NCBI GenBank assembly: GCA_020641055.1
Contig: CP067345.1
Location: 1,605,317 to 1,669,316, forward strand
DNA length: 64,000 nucleotides
Reading direction: 5' to 3'
From: Clostridioides sp. ES-S-0010-02
GTDB lineage: Bacteria > Bacillota > Clostridia > Peptostreptococcales > Peptostreptococcaceae
Numbering within the stretch: position 1 is the stretch's first letter; every line of letters begins with the position of its first letter. A program made the translations under genes and the position numbers. The notes beneath the pieces were generated by a model. That model did no database searches and was not told where the DNA came from. It saw only the letters and a program-made list of their open reading frames with translations. Below are positions 42,750 to 52,580 of the stretch, one piece after another.

Positions 42750-44036
42750 ATGCGTCTTGAATTAGGGAAAATCTTTATAAAAGATATTCAATTTGGTGAT
42801 GTAACAGAAGTGAAAGATGGAGTATTATACATCAATAAGCAAGAGATGCTACAAGAAATTGGTGGAGATGAGCATATTAAGTCTATAGATATAGAATTAG
42901 CTCGTCCAGGTGAAAGCATAAGAATAACACCTGTAAAAGATGTTATTGAGCCAAGAGTAAAAGTTGAAGGTAATGGGGGAATATTCCCAGGTATCATGTC
43001 TAAGGTTGACACTGTAGGAGAAGGAAAAACTCATGCTTTAAAAGGTGTAGCTGTTGTAACTACTGGAAAGATAGTAGGTTTCCAAGAAGGTATAGTAGAT
43101 ATGACTGGAGAAGGGGCTAAATACACTCCATTTTCTAAATTAAATAATGTAGTAGTAGTAGCTGAACCTATTGATGGTTTAAAACAATACGCTCATGAGA
43201 AAGCTGTTAGAATGATAGGATTCAAAGCAGCAATGTATTTAGGAGAAGCAGCAAGAAATCTTACTCCAGACGAAGTTTCAGTGTATGAAACTAAACCTCT
43301 TCTTGAGTCAATAAAAGAGTATCCAGAACTTCCAAAAGTAGGATATGTTTACATGCTTCAAACTCAAGGATTATTACATGACACTTATGTATATGGTGTA
43401 GATGCAAAACAAATAGTACCAACTTTATTATATCCAACAGAATTAATGGACGGAGCAATTGTAAGTGGTAACTGTGTTTCTGCATGTGATAAAAATCCAA
43501 GTTATGTTCATATAAACAATGGAGTTGTTGAAGACTTATATGCAAGACATGGTAAAGATATAAATTTTGTAGGTGTAATTATAACTAATGAAAATGTTTA
43601 CCTAGCAGATAAAGAAAGATCTTCAAACTGGACTTCTAAGTTATGTAAATACTTAGGATTAGACGCAGTTATAGTTTCACAAGAAGGTTTTGGAAATCCA
43701 GATACTGACCTTATAATGAACTGCAAAAAAATAGAAATGCAAGGTGTAAAAACAGTTATAGTTACAGATGAATATGCTGGACGTGATGGAGGTTCTCAAT
43801 CACTTGCAGATGCAGATGTAAGAGCAGATGCTGTTGTAACAGGTGGAAATGCTAACCAAGTTGTAGTACTTCCTAAGTTAGATAAGGTAATTGGACACTT
43901 AGAAGTAGTAGATGTAATAGCTGGTGGTTCTGATGGAAGTTTAAAAGCTGATGGAACTATTGAAGTTGAAATACAAGCTATAACAGGTGCAACTAATGAA
44001 ACAGGATTTGGTCATTTAACTGCTAAAGGATATTAA
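42750..44036 (+). CDS. grdE: glycine reductase protein B alpha/beta precursor GrdE
   Basis: A 428-residue proprotein of the substrate-specific protein B. It is cleaved before Cys242 in SGNCVSACDKN, which becomes the pyruvoyl group that binds glycine as a Schiff base; the Asn241-Cys242 context is intact. The two products are the 25- and 22-kDa-type subunits. AGGAGGTGCAAGT precedes the ATG. Confidence 0.93.
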   Translation: MRLELGKIFIKDIQFGDVTEVKDGVLYINKQEMLQEIGGDEHIKSIDIELARPGESIRITPVKDVIEPRVKVEGNGGIFPGIMSKVDTVGEGKTHALKGVAVVTTGKIVGFQEGIVDMTGEGAKYTPFSKLNNVVVVAEPIDGLKQYAHEKAVRMIGFKAAMYLGEAARNLTPDEVSVYETKPLLESIKEYPELPKVGYVYMLQTQGLLHDTYVYGVDAKQIVPTLLYPTELMDGAIVSGNCVSACDKNPSYVHINNGVVEDLYARHGKDINFVGVIITNENVYLADKERSSNWTSKLCKYLGLDAVIVSQEGFGNPDTDLIMNCKKIEMQGVKTVIVTDEYAGRDGGSQSLADADVRADAVVTGGNANQVVVLPKLDKVIGHLEVVDVIAGGSDGSLKADGTIEVEIQAITGATNETGFGHLTAKGY

Positions 44037-44170
44037 GAGTTATTTCATTAAACGATTTAGTAATATCATGATTGAGTAATATCAATTAAAAAGATTGTAA
44101 ATAAATCTATCAAAACATAATGAATGTTATGGATATATAAATAATTAGAAATATAATGAGGAGGATTATT

Positions 44171-44644
44171 ATGAGTTTACTTAGTAATAAAAAGGTTCTT
44201 ATAATAGGTGACCGTGATGGTATACCAGGACCTGCAATAGAAGAATGTGTAAAAACAGTAGAAGGAGCAGAGGTTGTTTTCTCATCTACAGAATGCTTTG
44301 TCTGAACAGCTGCTGGGGCTATGGACTTAGAAAATCAAAACAGAGTTAAAGAAGCTGCTGATAAATTCGGAGCTGAAAATGTTGTGATTTTACTAGGTGC
44401 TGCTGAAGCCGAAGCTGCAGGTCTTGCAGCCGAAACAGTAACTGCGGGGGATCCAACTTTCGCTGGACCACTTGCTGGAGTTGCTTTAGGATTAAGTGTT
44501 TACCATGTTGTAGAGGAACAAATGAAAGAATTATTTGATGAAACTGTATATGAAGATCAAATAAGTATGATGGAAATGGTTTTAGAAGTTGAAGAAATAG
44601 CAGAAGAAATGTCTGGTATAAGAGAAGAATTTTGCAAATTTTAA
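44171..44644 (+). CDS. grdA: glycine reductase selenoprotein A
   Basis: A 157-residue selenoprotein that carries the carboxymethyl group as a selenoether. Sec45 is encoded by TGA 44303-44305 in the conserved ECFVUTAAGAM motif. Calling stops at TGA would show only the part from 44321. ATG 44171 follows GAGGAGGATTATT. Confidence 0.95.
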
Positions 44645-44675
44645 TGCCTAAAAGCAAAAGGGGTGAAACTAAGAG

Positions 44676-45986
44676 ATGGGAAAACTAAGAGTAGTACATT
44701 ATATTAATCAGTTCTTTGCTGGTATAGGTGGAGAAGAAAAAGCTGATACTAAGCCACATGTGGCAGAAACTTTACCTCCAATAAGTTTACAACTTGATAA
44801 ATTATTAGGTGAAGATATTGAAGTAGTTGGTACAGTAGTGTGCGGAGACAGTTATTTCAATGAAAATATAGATAGCGCAAGTGAAGAAGTTTTAGCAATG
44901 ATAAAAGGTTTTGAACCACAACTTTTTATAGCTGGGCCTGCCTTTAATGCTGGTAGATATGGGGTTGCTGCTGGAACAATAACTAAAGTTGTAAAAGATG
45001 CTTTAAGTATACCAGCTTTAACAGGTATGTACATTGAAAATCCAGGTGCAGATATGTTCAAAAAGGATGTTTATGTAGTAGAAACTTCTGATTCTGCAGC
45101 AGGTATGAGAAAAGCACTTCCTAAGATAGCTAAACTTGCAATAAAACTTGCTAAAGGTGAAGAAATTGGAACTCCTAAAGAAGAAGGATACATAGCTAGA
45201 GGAATAAGAGTTAACTACTTCCATGAAGACAGAGGTTCTAAGAGAGCTGTTGACATGTTAATTAAGAAAATAAAAGGCGAGTCATTTGAAACTGAATATC
45301 CAATGCCAAATTTTGATAGAGTTGACCCAAGTAATCCTGTAAAAGACTTATCAAAATGCAAAATAGCTTTAGTTACTTCTGGTGGTATAGTTCCTAAAGG
45401 AAATCCAGATAGAATAGAATCTTCTTCAGCTTCTAAATATGGAACTTATTCTTTAGCAGGAGTTATGGATTTAACAGAAGAAACTTATGAAACTGCACAT
45501 GGTGGATATGACCCAGTATATGCAAATTTAGATGCAGATAGAGTATTACCTGTTGATGTTCTTAGAGACTTAGAAAAAGAAGGTGTAATAGGAAAATTAC
45601 ATGAAACTTTCTACACAACTGTAGGTAATGGTACATCTGTTGCAAACTCTAAAAAATATGCTTCTGAAATTGGAGCAGCGTTGGTAGCTGATGGTGTAGA
45701 TGCAGTAATCTTAACTTCTACATGAGGTACTTGTACTCGTTGCGGTGCAACGATGGTAAAAGAAATAGAAAAAACTGGACTTCCAGTAGTTCATATGTGT
45801 ACAGTAGTACCTATTTCGTTAACAGTAGGGGCTAACAGAATAGTTCCAACTATAGCAATACCTCATCCACTTGGAAATCCAGCACTTGACCCTACAGAAG
45901 AAAAAGCCCTAAGAAGAGGCCTTGTAGAAAAAGCATTAAACGCTTTAACTACAGAAGTAGATGGTCAAACAGTATTTGAAAAATAA
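44676..45986 (+). CDS. grdB: glycine reductase selenoprotein B gamma subunit
   Basis: A 436-residue selenoprotein, read through TGA 45723-45725 as Sec350 in LTSTUGTCTRCGA, a UxxCxxC motif. It takes the glycine-derived Schiff base and transfers the carboxymethyl group to GrdA. A perfect CGTTGC-GGT-GCAACG hairpin lies 13 bases after the TGA, a clear bacterial SECIS candidate. The ribosome site AAAAGGGGTGA is about nine bases from the ATG. Confidence 0.95.
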
Positions 45987-46069
45987 AAATAACATACACA
46001 TATATTATATAGATAAAAATATAAACACACACTAAAAATAAAAAATAACTATACACAAAAAAATAATAT

Positions 46070-46114
46070 AGATTTCATGAATGGGTAAATGTGAGTTATT
46101 CATTCATGAAATCT
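46070..46114 (+). repeat. perfect hairpin between grdB and grdC
   Basis: Fourteen-base perfect arms AGATTTCATGAATG and CATTCATGAAATCT around a 17-base loop, in the 252-base gap between grdB and grdC. No T run follows, so it is more likely an RNA processing or stability element than a strong terminator. Confidence 0.6.
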
Positions 46115-46238
46115 TAAAAAATACCAAAATACATAAAAAAAGAATAAAATAAAATATACAATAAAATAAAAATATAATAATTGAAGTCTTTAATGAAATT
46201 AAAATTAGGTGTTCATAAAATTTATGGAGGTGCACAAA

Positions 46239-47771
46239 ATGACTTATCCAGTTTTAAAAGGGGCAGGCTATGTACTTATTCATACTCCAGATATGATAGT
46301 GCAAAATGGAAGTACTTGTACAGTTGAAAGAGCAACAAATCCAGATTCAGAATTTTTACAAGAAGTAGGTAATCATATAAGAAGTTATGAGGATGTAGTT
46401 AACTACATGCCAAATCAAGTTTACATAGGAAACAGAAGACCAGAAGAATTAAGAGATTTGCCAATGCCATGGTGTGAACAAAAAGTTGAGGGAACTAGAA
46501 ATGGTAAATTTGGTGAAATAATGCCTCAAGATGAGTTTATAGCTTTAATGCAAATAAGTGATGCATTTGACTTAGTAAAGTTATCGCAAGAATTTATTGA
46601 TGAAGTAAAACCAAAAATCGAAAATAACTACCCTGAAATTGCACCATTTGTAGGAAAATTAAAGGGTGATGATATAGAAGAAGGTAAGGAATTAGTAGCA
46701 ACACACATAGCAGAAGGATTATACCATGATGGAAAATTCGTTGGCTATGTAAAAAGAGCACATGACGTAGATGTTAACTTAAATGCTCATACAATGTTTG
46801 AAAATTTAGTAGTAAAAGCATCTGGAGTTTTATCTGCTATTCAAATGCTAAGACATAGTAAAATAGACCCTGCTGAAATAGATTATGTTATTGAGTGTTC
46901 AGAAGAAGCTTGTGGAGATATAAACCAAAGAGGTGGAGGAAACTTTGCTAAATCAATAGCTGAAATAGCTGGACTTCAAAACGCAACTGGTTCTGATACA
47001 AGAGGATTTTGTGCAGCACCAACACATGCATTAATTCAAGCTGCAGCTTTAGTAAAATCTGGGATACACAAAAATGTAATGGTAGTAGCAGGTGGAGCAA
47101 GTGCTAAACTTGGAATGAATGCTAAAGACCATGTTAAAAAAGGCCTTCCTGTACTTGAAGATGTTGTTGGAGGATTTGCAGTACTTGTATCTGAAAATGA
47201 TGGTGTAAACCCAGTTATAAGAACTGATTTAACAGGTAAGCATACAGTGGGAACTGGTTCTTCACCTCAAGCAGTTATGACAGCACTTATAACTTCAGGT
47301 CTTGATAGAGCTAATTTAAAAATAACAGATGTTGATGTATATTCAGTTGAAATGCAAAATCCAGATATAACTAAGCCAGCAGGAGCAGGAGATGTTCCAG
47401 AAGCAAACTACAAAATGATAGGTGCACTTGCTGTTAAGCGTGGAGACTTAGAGAAGAAAGAATTAAAAGATTTTGTGACTAATAAAGGATTACCAGGATG
47501 GGCACCAACTCAAGGACATATACCATCAGGAGCTCCTTATATAGGATTTTTAATAGATGATTTAACTACAGGAGATAGAAATAGAGCTATGATAGTTGGA
47601 AAAGGTAGTTTATTCTTAGGAAGAATGACTAATTTATTTGATGGAGTATCTTTTATAGCTGAAAGAAATACAGGTGTTACTGAAGAGACTTCAGGAATAT
47701 CTAAAGATGAAATTAAGAAGATAATAGCTGAATCTATGAAAAAACTAGCATTAGATATGTTAGAAGAATAG
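46239..47771 (+). CDS. grdC: glycine reductase protein C beta subunit
   Basis: A 510-residue subunit of protein C, which releases acetyl phosphate from the Se-carboxymethyl group. It is thiolase/KAS-related (GDINQRGGGNFAKS, SDTRGFCAAPTHAL with the acyl Cys region). ATG 46239 is taken because ATGGAGGTGCACAAA contains its ribosome site; the open frame extends 30 bases upstream. Confidence 0.93.
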   Translation: MTYPVLKGAGYVLIHTPDMIVQNGSTCTVERATNPDSEFLQEVGNHIRSYEDVVNYMPNQVYIGNRRPEELRDLPMPWCEQKVEGTRNGKFGEIMPQDEFIALMQISDAFDLVKLSQEFIDEVKPKIENNYPEIAPFVGKLKGDDIEEGKELVATHIAEGLYHDGKFVGYVKRAHDVDVNLNAHTMFENLVVKASGVLSAIQMLRHSKIDPAEIDYVIECSEEACGDINQRGGGNFAKSIAEIAGLQNATGSDTRGFCAAPTHALIQAAALVKSGIHKNVMVVAGGASAKLGMNAKDHVKKGLPVLEDVVGGFAVLVSENDGVNPVIRTDLTGKHTVGTGSSPQAVMTALITSGLDRANLKITDVDVYSVEMQNPDITKPAGAGDVPEANYKMIGALAVKRGDLEKKELKDFVTNKGLPGWAPTQGHIPSGAPYIGFLIDDLTTGDRNRAMIVGKGSLFLGRMTNLFDGVSFIAERNTGVTEETSGISKDEIKKIIAESMKKLALDMLEE

Positions 47772-47781
47772 GGGTGAGGAT

Positions 47782-48927
47782 ATGTCAAAAAAAGTAATCG
47801 CAGATGTATTCTTAGAAGTAGCTAATGCAATAGAAAGCGGCGAATTTGGCAAAAAAATAAGAATTGGTGTGACTACACTTGGAAGTGAACATGGTGTAGA
47901 GAACATGGTTAATGGTGCACACTTAGCAAAATCTAACTTATTTGATATAGTACTTATTGGTCCAAAAGTGGAAACTGACCTTGAAGTAGTTGAAGTTAAT
48001 GATGAAAAAGAAATGCATGGAAAAATGGAAGAATTATTAGATTCAGGATATATAGATGCTTGTGTTACTATGCATTATAATTTTCCAATAGGAGTATCTA
48101 CAGTAGGTAGAGTAATAACTCCAGCAAAAGGAAAAGAAATGATACTTGCAACAACAACAGGAACAAGTGCTACTAATAGAATAGAAGCAATGGTAAGAAA
48201 TGCTATTTATGGTATTGCTACAGCTAAATCAATGGGAAATAAACATCCAAAAGTTGGAATACTTAATGTTGATGGAGCTAGACAAGTTGAAAAATGTTTA
48301 AAAGAGTTAAAAGATAATGGATATGATATAGAATTTGCAGATTCAATTAGAGCAGATGGTGGATGTGTTATGAGAGGTAATGATTTACTTGTAGGTGCAC
48401 CTGATGTTATGGTTACTGATACATTATCTGGAAATATATTTATGAAAGTATTTTCTTCATATACTACAGGTGGAGACTATGAAGCTCAAGGCTTTGGGTA
48501 TGGTCCTGGAGTAGGAGAAGACTATGATAGAAGAGTACTCATAGTATCAAGAGCATCAGGTTCTCCAGTAGTAGCTAATGCATTAAAATATGCTTATGAT
48601 GTTGTAAAAGGAGAAATAAATAATATTGCAAGAAGTGAATTTACAAAAGTTAAAAGTGCAAAATTTGATGATATTATAGTTTCTCTTACTAAAAAAGAAG
48701 TTAAAGCTGAAAAAGTAGAAGTTAAAATGCCAGATAAAGAGGTTGTTACTCGTCAAATAGCTGGTGTTGATATAATGGACTTAGAAGATGCAGTATCTGA
48801 ATTATGGAAAAATGGAATCTATGCTGAAAGTGGTATGGGTTGTACAGGGCCAATAGTTCTTGTAAATGATGCTAAAGGTGATTTAGCTGTTGAAACTTTA
48901 ATCAAGGCTGGATACACTGCAAAATAA
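47782..48927 (+). CDS. grdD: glycine reductase protein C alpha subunit
   Basis: A 381-residue partner of GrdC, related to FapR/PlsX-like acyl-phosphate enzymes. It carries the Cys near the C-terminus (SGMGCTGPIVL) implicated in binding the acetyl group. It starts 10 bases after grdC with GGGGTGAGGAT. Last gene of the operon; a terminator follows. Confidence 0.93.
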   Translation: MSKKVIADVFLEVANAIESGEFGKKIRIGVTTLGSEHGVENMVNGAHLAKSNLFDIVLIGPKVETDLEVVEVNDEKEMHGKMEELLDSGYIDACVTMHYNFPIGVSTVGRVITPAKGKEMILATTTGTSATNRIEAMVRNAIYGIATAKSMGNKHPKVGILNVDGARQVEKCLKELKDNGYDIEFADSIRADGGCVMRGNDLLVGAPDVMVTDTLSGNIFMKVFSSYTTGGDYEAQGFGYGPGVGEDYDRRVLIVSRASGSPVVANALKYAYDVVKGEINNIARSEFTKVKSAKFDDIIVSLTKKEVKAEKVEVKMPDKEVVTRQIAGVDIMDLEDAVSELWKNGIYAESGMGCTGPIVLVNDAKGDLAVETLIKAGYTAK

Positions 48928-48951
48928 ATATAAATTATACATGTAAATGAA

Positions 48952-48998
48952 TAACATATAGTTATAGCCTTCTACGCTATAACTATATGTTATTTTTG
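48952..48998 (+). terminator. terminator of the grd operon
   Basis: AACATATAGTTATAG and CTATAACTATATGTT pair perfectly over 15 bp and are followed by ATTTTTGTT. Confidence 0.9.
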
Positions 48999-49228
48999 TT
49001 ACTCAACTTATATTATTTTTATTACCAAAGTAAGTATATAAAGATAATTAAATATTTATAACTGATAAAACAGAAATAGCATGGGCTTTTATCATAGTAA
49101 TATTTTTTTACTTATTTGTTGTTACTTATACTAAGTAAAAAATTAGTGGAAATGTATAAATAATATTAATAACATATGAAAAAATTTTAGAAATAAAGCA
49201 TCTATAAGATAAAAAATAACATTATTAG

Positions 49229-49237
49229 TGGTATAAT
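49229..49237 (+). promoter_or_regulatory. extended -10 promoter of the Xaa-Pro peptidase gene
   Basis: TGGTATAAT, a TG-extended -10, lies 38 bases before the ATG; no strong -35 is visible. The region 48999-49228 otherwise holds nothing recognised. Confidence 0.5.
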
Positions 49238-49274
49238 ATAACTAAAGCAAAAATTATTTTTTGGAGGCAAAATC

Positions 49275-50354
49275 ATGAGTAAAGTAGAAAAAGTAGTAGA
49301 ATTGTTAGAAGCTAAAGGACTTGATGCATTATACTTAACAAAAAAAACAAATGTAAATTACATAAGTGGCTTTCCTGATGAAGAAGCATATGCAGTTATT
49401 TGTAAAGATGGAAATTTTTTAGTTACTGATAGTAGATATATGGAGCTTGCTGAAAATGTTTGCAAAGGTTTTGAAGTTATAAACTGGCATAATTTTGATA
49501 GAAGTGTGGCAAAAGCTGTAAAAAGTGTGTGTGATAAAGTATGTATAAAAAAGCTTGGATTTGAAAGCACAAATATAATATTTGATAAATATGAAGAACT
49601 TAAAAATTTAGTTGAACAAGATGGAGGGGAATTGATACCTACAGAAAATATTGTAGAGACTCTTAGATATGTAAAGGATGAAGAAGAAATTAAAAATACA
49701 AGAAAAGCTTGTGAAATAGCTGATAAAGCATTAGAAGAGTTAGTTCCACATATAAAAGCTGGAGTTACTGAAATAGAATTAGCTACAAAACTAGAATATT
49801 TTATGAAAATGAATGGAGCTCAAAATATAGGATTTGAAACTATATTGATATCAGGAGCAAAAACTTCATTGCTTCATGGTAAACCAAGTGACAAGGTTAT
49901 AGAAAATGGTGACTTTGTACTTGTAGATTATGGAGCTATGTACAATGGATATATTTCTGATACAACTAGAACTTTTATAGTTGGAGAAGCATCTGAAAAA
50001 CAATTAGAGATTTATAATTTAGTTAAAGAAGCACAAGATGTTGGCGTTGAAAACATGAAGGCTGGTGTACATGCTACAATTCCAGATGCAGAAATAAGAA
50101 AAGTTGTTAAGAAATATGAAGATTACTATTATCAAGGGATAGGACATGGGGTTGGAAGAGATGTTCATGAAGAACCTTTTATTGGTAATTATGGTGATAA
50201 AACAATAGAAGAAGGATGTATAATAACAATGGAACCAGGTATTTATTTCCCAGGATGGGGAGGAGTTAGAATAGAAGATACTGTTTTAATTACAAAAAAT
50301 GGACCTGAAAGATTAACTAAATTCCCTAAAGATTTGATGATTTTAGACAAATAA
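49275..50354 (+). CDS. M24-family Xaa-Pro aminopeptidase
   Basis: A 359-residue metallopeptidase with a creatinase N-domain (to about 130) and a pita-bread C-domain. Metal ligands can be seen in VDYGAMYNGYISDTTR (two Asp), GIGHGVGRDVHE (His), MEPGIYFPGWGGVRIEDT (two Glu). It releases N-terminal residues before Pro, and so would feed proline and other amino acids to Stickland fermentation. TTGGAGGC precedes the ATG. Confidence 0.9.
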   Translation: MSKVEKVVELLEAKGLDALYLTKKTNVNYISGFPDEEAYAVICKDGNFLVTDSRYMELAENVCKGFEVINWHNFDRSVAKAVKSVCDKVCIKKLGFESTNIIFDKYEELKNLVEQDGGELIPTENIVETLRYVKDEEEIKNTRKACEIADKALEELVPHIKAGVTEIELATKLEYFMKMNGAQNIGFETILISGAKTSLLHGKPSDKVIENGDFVLVDYGAMYNGYISDTTRTFIVGEASEKQLEIYNLVKEAQDVGVENMKAGVHATIPDAEIRKVVKKYEDYYYQGIGHGVGRDVHEEPFIGNYGDKTIEEGCIITMEPGIYFPGWGGVRIEDTVLITKNGPERLTKFPKDLMILDK

Positions 50355-50467
50355 TTTAATTTTTATATAATTTTTTACACAAAATAATATTGTAATCTCA
50401 CCATTAAGCTCTCTCTACATATCTTAGTAAAGAGGGCTTAATTTTATTATGTGAGGTGATAATATCC

Positions 50468-51076
50468 ATGAATAAAAAACATAAGTTTATGAAAAACATA
50501 AAAAAAGCCTGGTACAAAATTAAATTGATAGATAGATGTCTTATAATTGTTATGGCAATACTCATGTTTGAATCTATATACACATTGTTTGTCAATGAAG
50601 TTAACTCACAAGATACTACTACTATTGATGTAGTGATAAGAACTACTTCAGCAGCAATATTTGGATACTTTTTAAGTGCTAATTTTATAAGTAGAACTTC
50701 AAGAAAAGTTACAAATACTGATGCATATTCAAATATTTTTATAGATGATAATTCTTCTAATAACGGTCAAGTACCAAGTCAAAATAATATAATGAATGTG
50801 AAAAATACTATTGGATTTGAGTTAGAAAGTGACAATTATCAAAATAATGATAAAAAAGTGACTGTTAATAATGATGAAGAGATTGAAAAAGGAGAAACTA
50901 GTGAATTGCAAATTGTTATAGCTACTGTGATTTGTATAGTAGCATTAATAGTACTTTTTATTGTAAGAAATTTTACAACACCAGCAACAGCATCTCTAGG
51001 AACTATTTCACAGATGAGAGATTTTGTCTCTGGATGCGTGGGTTTCTTGCTAGGTTGTCCAAGTAAACCCAATTAA
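50468..51076 (+). CDS. membrane protein of unknown function
   Basis: A 202-residue protein with helices near 20-40, 58-72 and 155-180 and a fourth weak one at the C-terminus (VSGCVGFLLGCP). A polar, Asn-rich loop separates them. ATG 50468 follows GAGGTGAT at seven bases. I do not recognise the family; the small size with a C-terminal Gly-Cys turn gives no clear role. Confidence 0.55.
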   Translation: MNKKHKFMKNIKKAWYKIKLIDRCLIIVMAILMFESIYTLFVNEVNSQDTTTIDVVIRTTSAAIFGYFLSANFISRTSRKVTNTDAYSNIFIDDNSSNNGQVPSQNNIMNVKNTIGFELESDNYQNNDKKVTVNNDEEIEKGETSELQIVIATVICIVALIVLFIVRNFTTPATASLGTISQMRDFVSGCVGFLLGCPSKPN

Positions 51077-51114
51077 AAATATGAGTATTAAAATAGGTAA
51101 AATTAATATTAAAG

Positions 51115-51197
51115 GTATCAGTATAATAATATTTAAGTTATGAATGTATATCATTGTAATTCTTTTGAGATAATATATTTTATTGTTATACTGATAC
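51115..51197. terminator. inverted repeat between convergent genes
   Basis: GTATCAGTATAA (51115-51126) and TTATACTGATAC (51186-51197) pair perfectly over 12 bp with a long loop. Located between two convergent genes, so it could end both transcripts; a T run is weak. Confidence 0.4.
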
Positions 51198-51262
51198 TCA
51201 AAAATATTTATAATATTTATCAAAATATATATAATGCTGTATTTACATAATATGTAGAAATA

Positions 51263-52135
51263 TTAATTTATATGAATAGAAGCCATATATTCAATAAAAA
51301 GTTTCATACTATGAGATATATATTGATGTTTTCTCCAAAGAACACCAATATTGGCAGTAATTGCACGTTCTAAAGGAATTGAACAGAGATTTTCGGTATT
51401 CTGGAATATTTCTTTATATAGTATCGTTGAAGCTAAATCATTTTCTAATAAATAACGAATAGTAGAAAGTTGATTTGAGTGTAAAATTATATTTGGTTTA
51501 ACCTTCTCAAGTCTTTTTGTAATAATTTTGTAGTGATAAGAACCTTCAGATAGTATGACAAAAGGAATATTTTTCAACATATAGTTTGAAATAATGGACT
51601 GTTTTGCTAATTCATTTTTTGGATTTGTAACTAAATATAATTCTGTTTTATATATTGTTTTTGAATCTATATCATCATAAATATCACTATCAATTATACC
51701 AATGCAAAAATCAAGTGTAGATTCTTCAATCATTTTGGCACCCACAAAGGTTGGGACTTCAAAAATTTTAAGCTCAATATCTGGATAAATTACATTAAAT
51801 CTAGGTAGTATTTTTGAAAGTAAAAAAGTACCTAAAACTGTAGGAATTCCTATTTTTAGAGATGCTTTTCTTTTTTTTCCTAAATCTAGTGCATCACTTT
51901 GAAAATCCTCAAATTGTCTCGTGAAATTTATTGCCTTATCTAAGAAAATCTTACCTTCAGGAGTTAAATCTATTTTATTACCTATTCTAAAAAAAAGTTC
52001 AAAACCGAGTTCCTTTTCCAATTCTTTAATAGCTAAGGTTATAGATGGTTGAGAAATATGAATACTTTCTGCTGCTTTAGTCATGTTTTTATATTTACAA
52101 ACAGTTTGGAAATAATATAGATAATTTATGTTCAT
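51263..52135 (-). CDS. LysR-family regulator
   Basis: A 290-residue LysR-type regulator with an N-terminal winged helix (NINYLYYFQTVCKYKNMTKAAESIHISQPSITLAIKELE, split over residues 2-40) and a C-terminal effector domain. It is transcribed away from the succinate/4-hydroxybutyrate operon 445 bases off, the usual layout for a LysR regulator and its target. Effector unknown; succinate or a 4-hydroxybutyrate intermediate is plausible (inference). Confidence 0.85.
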   Translation of the reverse strand: MNINYLYYFQTVCKYKNMTKAAESIHISQPSITLAIKELEKELGFELFFRIGNKIDLTPEGKIFLDKAINFTRQFEDFQSDALDLGKKRKASLKIGIPTVLGTFLLSKILPRFNVIYPDIELKIFEVPTFVGAKMIEESTLDFCIGIIDSDIYDDIDSKTIYKTELYLVTNPKNELAKQSIISNYMLKNIPFVILSEGSYHYKIITKRLEKVKPNIILHSNQLSTIRYLLENDLASTILYKEIFQNTENLCSIPLERAITANIGVLWRKHQYISHSMKLFIEYMASIHIN

Positions 52136-52469
52136 TGGTTAATAGTTCCTTTCATTTATGTAATTAGTGACAAGTATATAATTAACAACAATATAAGTTT
52201 TGTATATTATTGTAGAAAAATAGAATAGTTTTAAACTATCATATCATAAGTTTTTGATATTTTCAATCTATTAAGAATAGTGCTATTATTAAATTAACAA
52301 AAGATAATAGCTGACATAATTTAGGTAACAACTATTTAAAACCTAGTTATATCAATGAATATTAAAAATTTAACTATCTAAAAATAATTAGTATTTATGT
52401 AATTTAACTGTTAACTAAATTGTAACATAAAAAACTAATGTTAGAGGGATGAAATTTTTTTAATTAGAA

Positions 52470-52487
52470 ATGTTAATTTAATAACAA
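52470..52487 (+). promoter_or_regulatory. Rex-box-like operator 1
   Basis: ATGTTAA-TTTA-ATAACAA matches the Rex consensus TTGTTAA-N4-TTAACAA at 12 of 14 defined positions. It ends two bases before a TATAAT -10 element, so a bound NADH-sensing repressor would block the promoter. Confidence 0.65.
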
Positions 52488-52541
52488 GATATAATTTTGC
52501 AAAGTTTGCAAAGAGGGGAGAGATATATTTTTTAATAAATA

Positions 52542-52559
52542 TCGTTAATTTAATAACAA
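52542..52559 (+). promoter_or_regulatory. Rex-box-like operator 2
   Basis: TCGTTAA-TTTA-ATAACAA again matches 12 of 14 consensus positions. It is in the leader, 72 bases after copy 1 and about 20 before the transporter start. Confidence 0.6.
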
Positions 52560-52580
52560 AATATGAAAGGGAGTGGTTTG

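Larger units (their letters stand above)
52136..52580. other. divergent control region of the LysR gene and the succinate operon
   Basis: The region contains two direct copies of a GTTAATTTAATAACAA element, listed as Rex-like boxes, and a TATAAT at 52490-52495 directly after the first copy. A related inverted half-site (ATTAAATTAACAA) lies near 52286-52300. No other element was identified. Confidence 0.6.

Noticed and set aside
45753-45986. Separate 77-residue gene after grdB
   Set aside because: It is the C-terminal end of GrdB beyond the Sec350 TGA.
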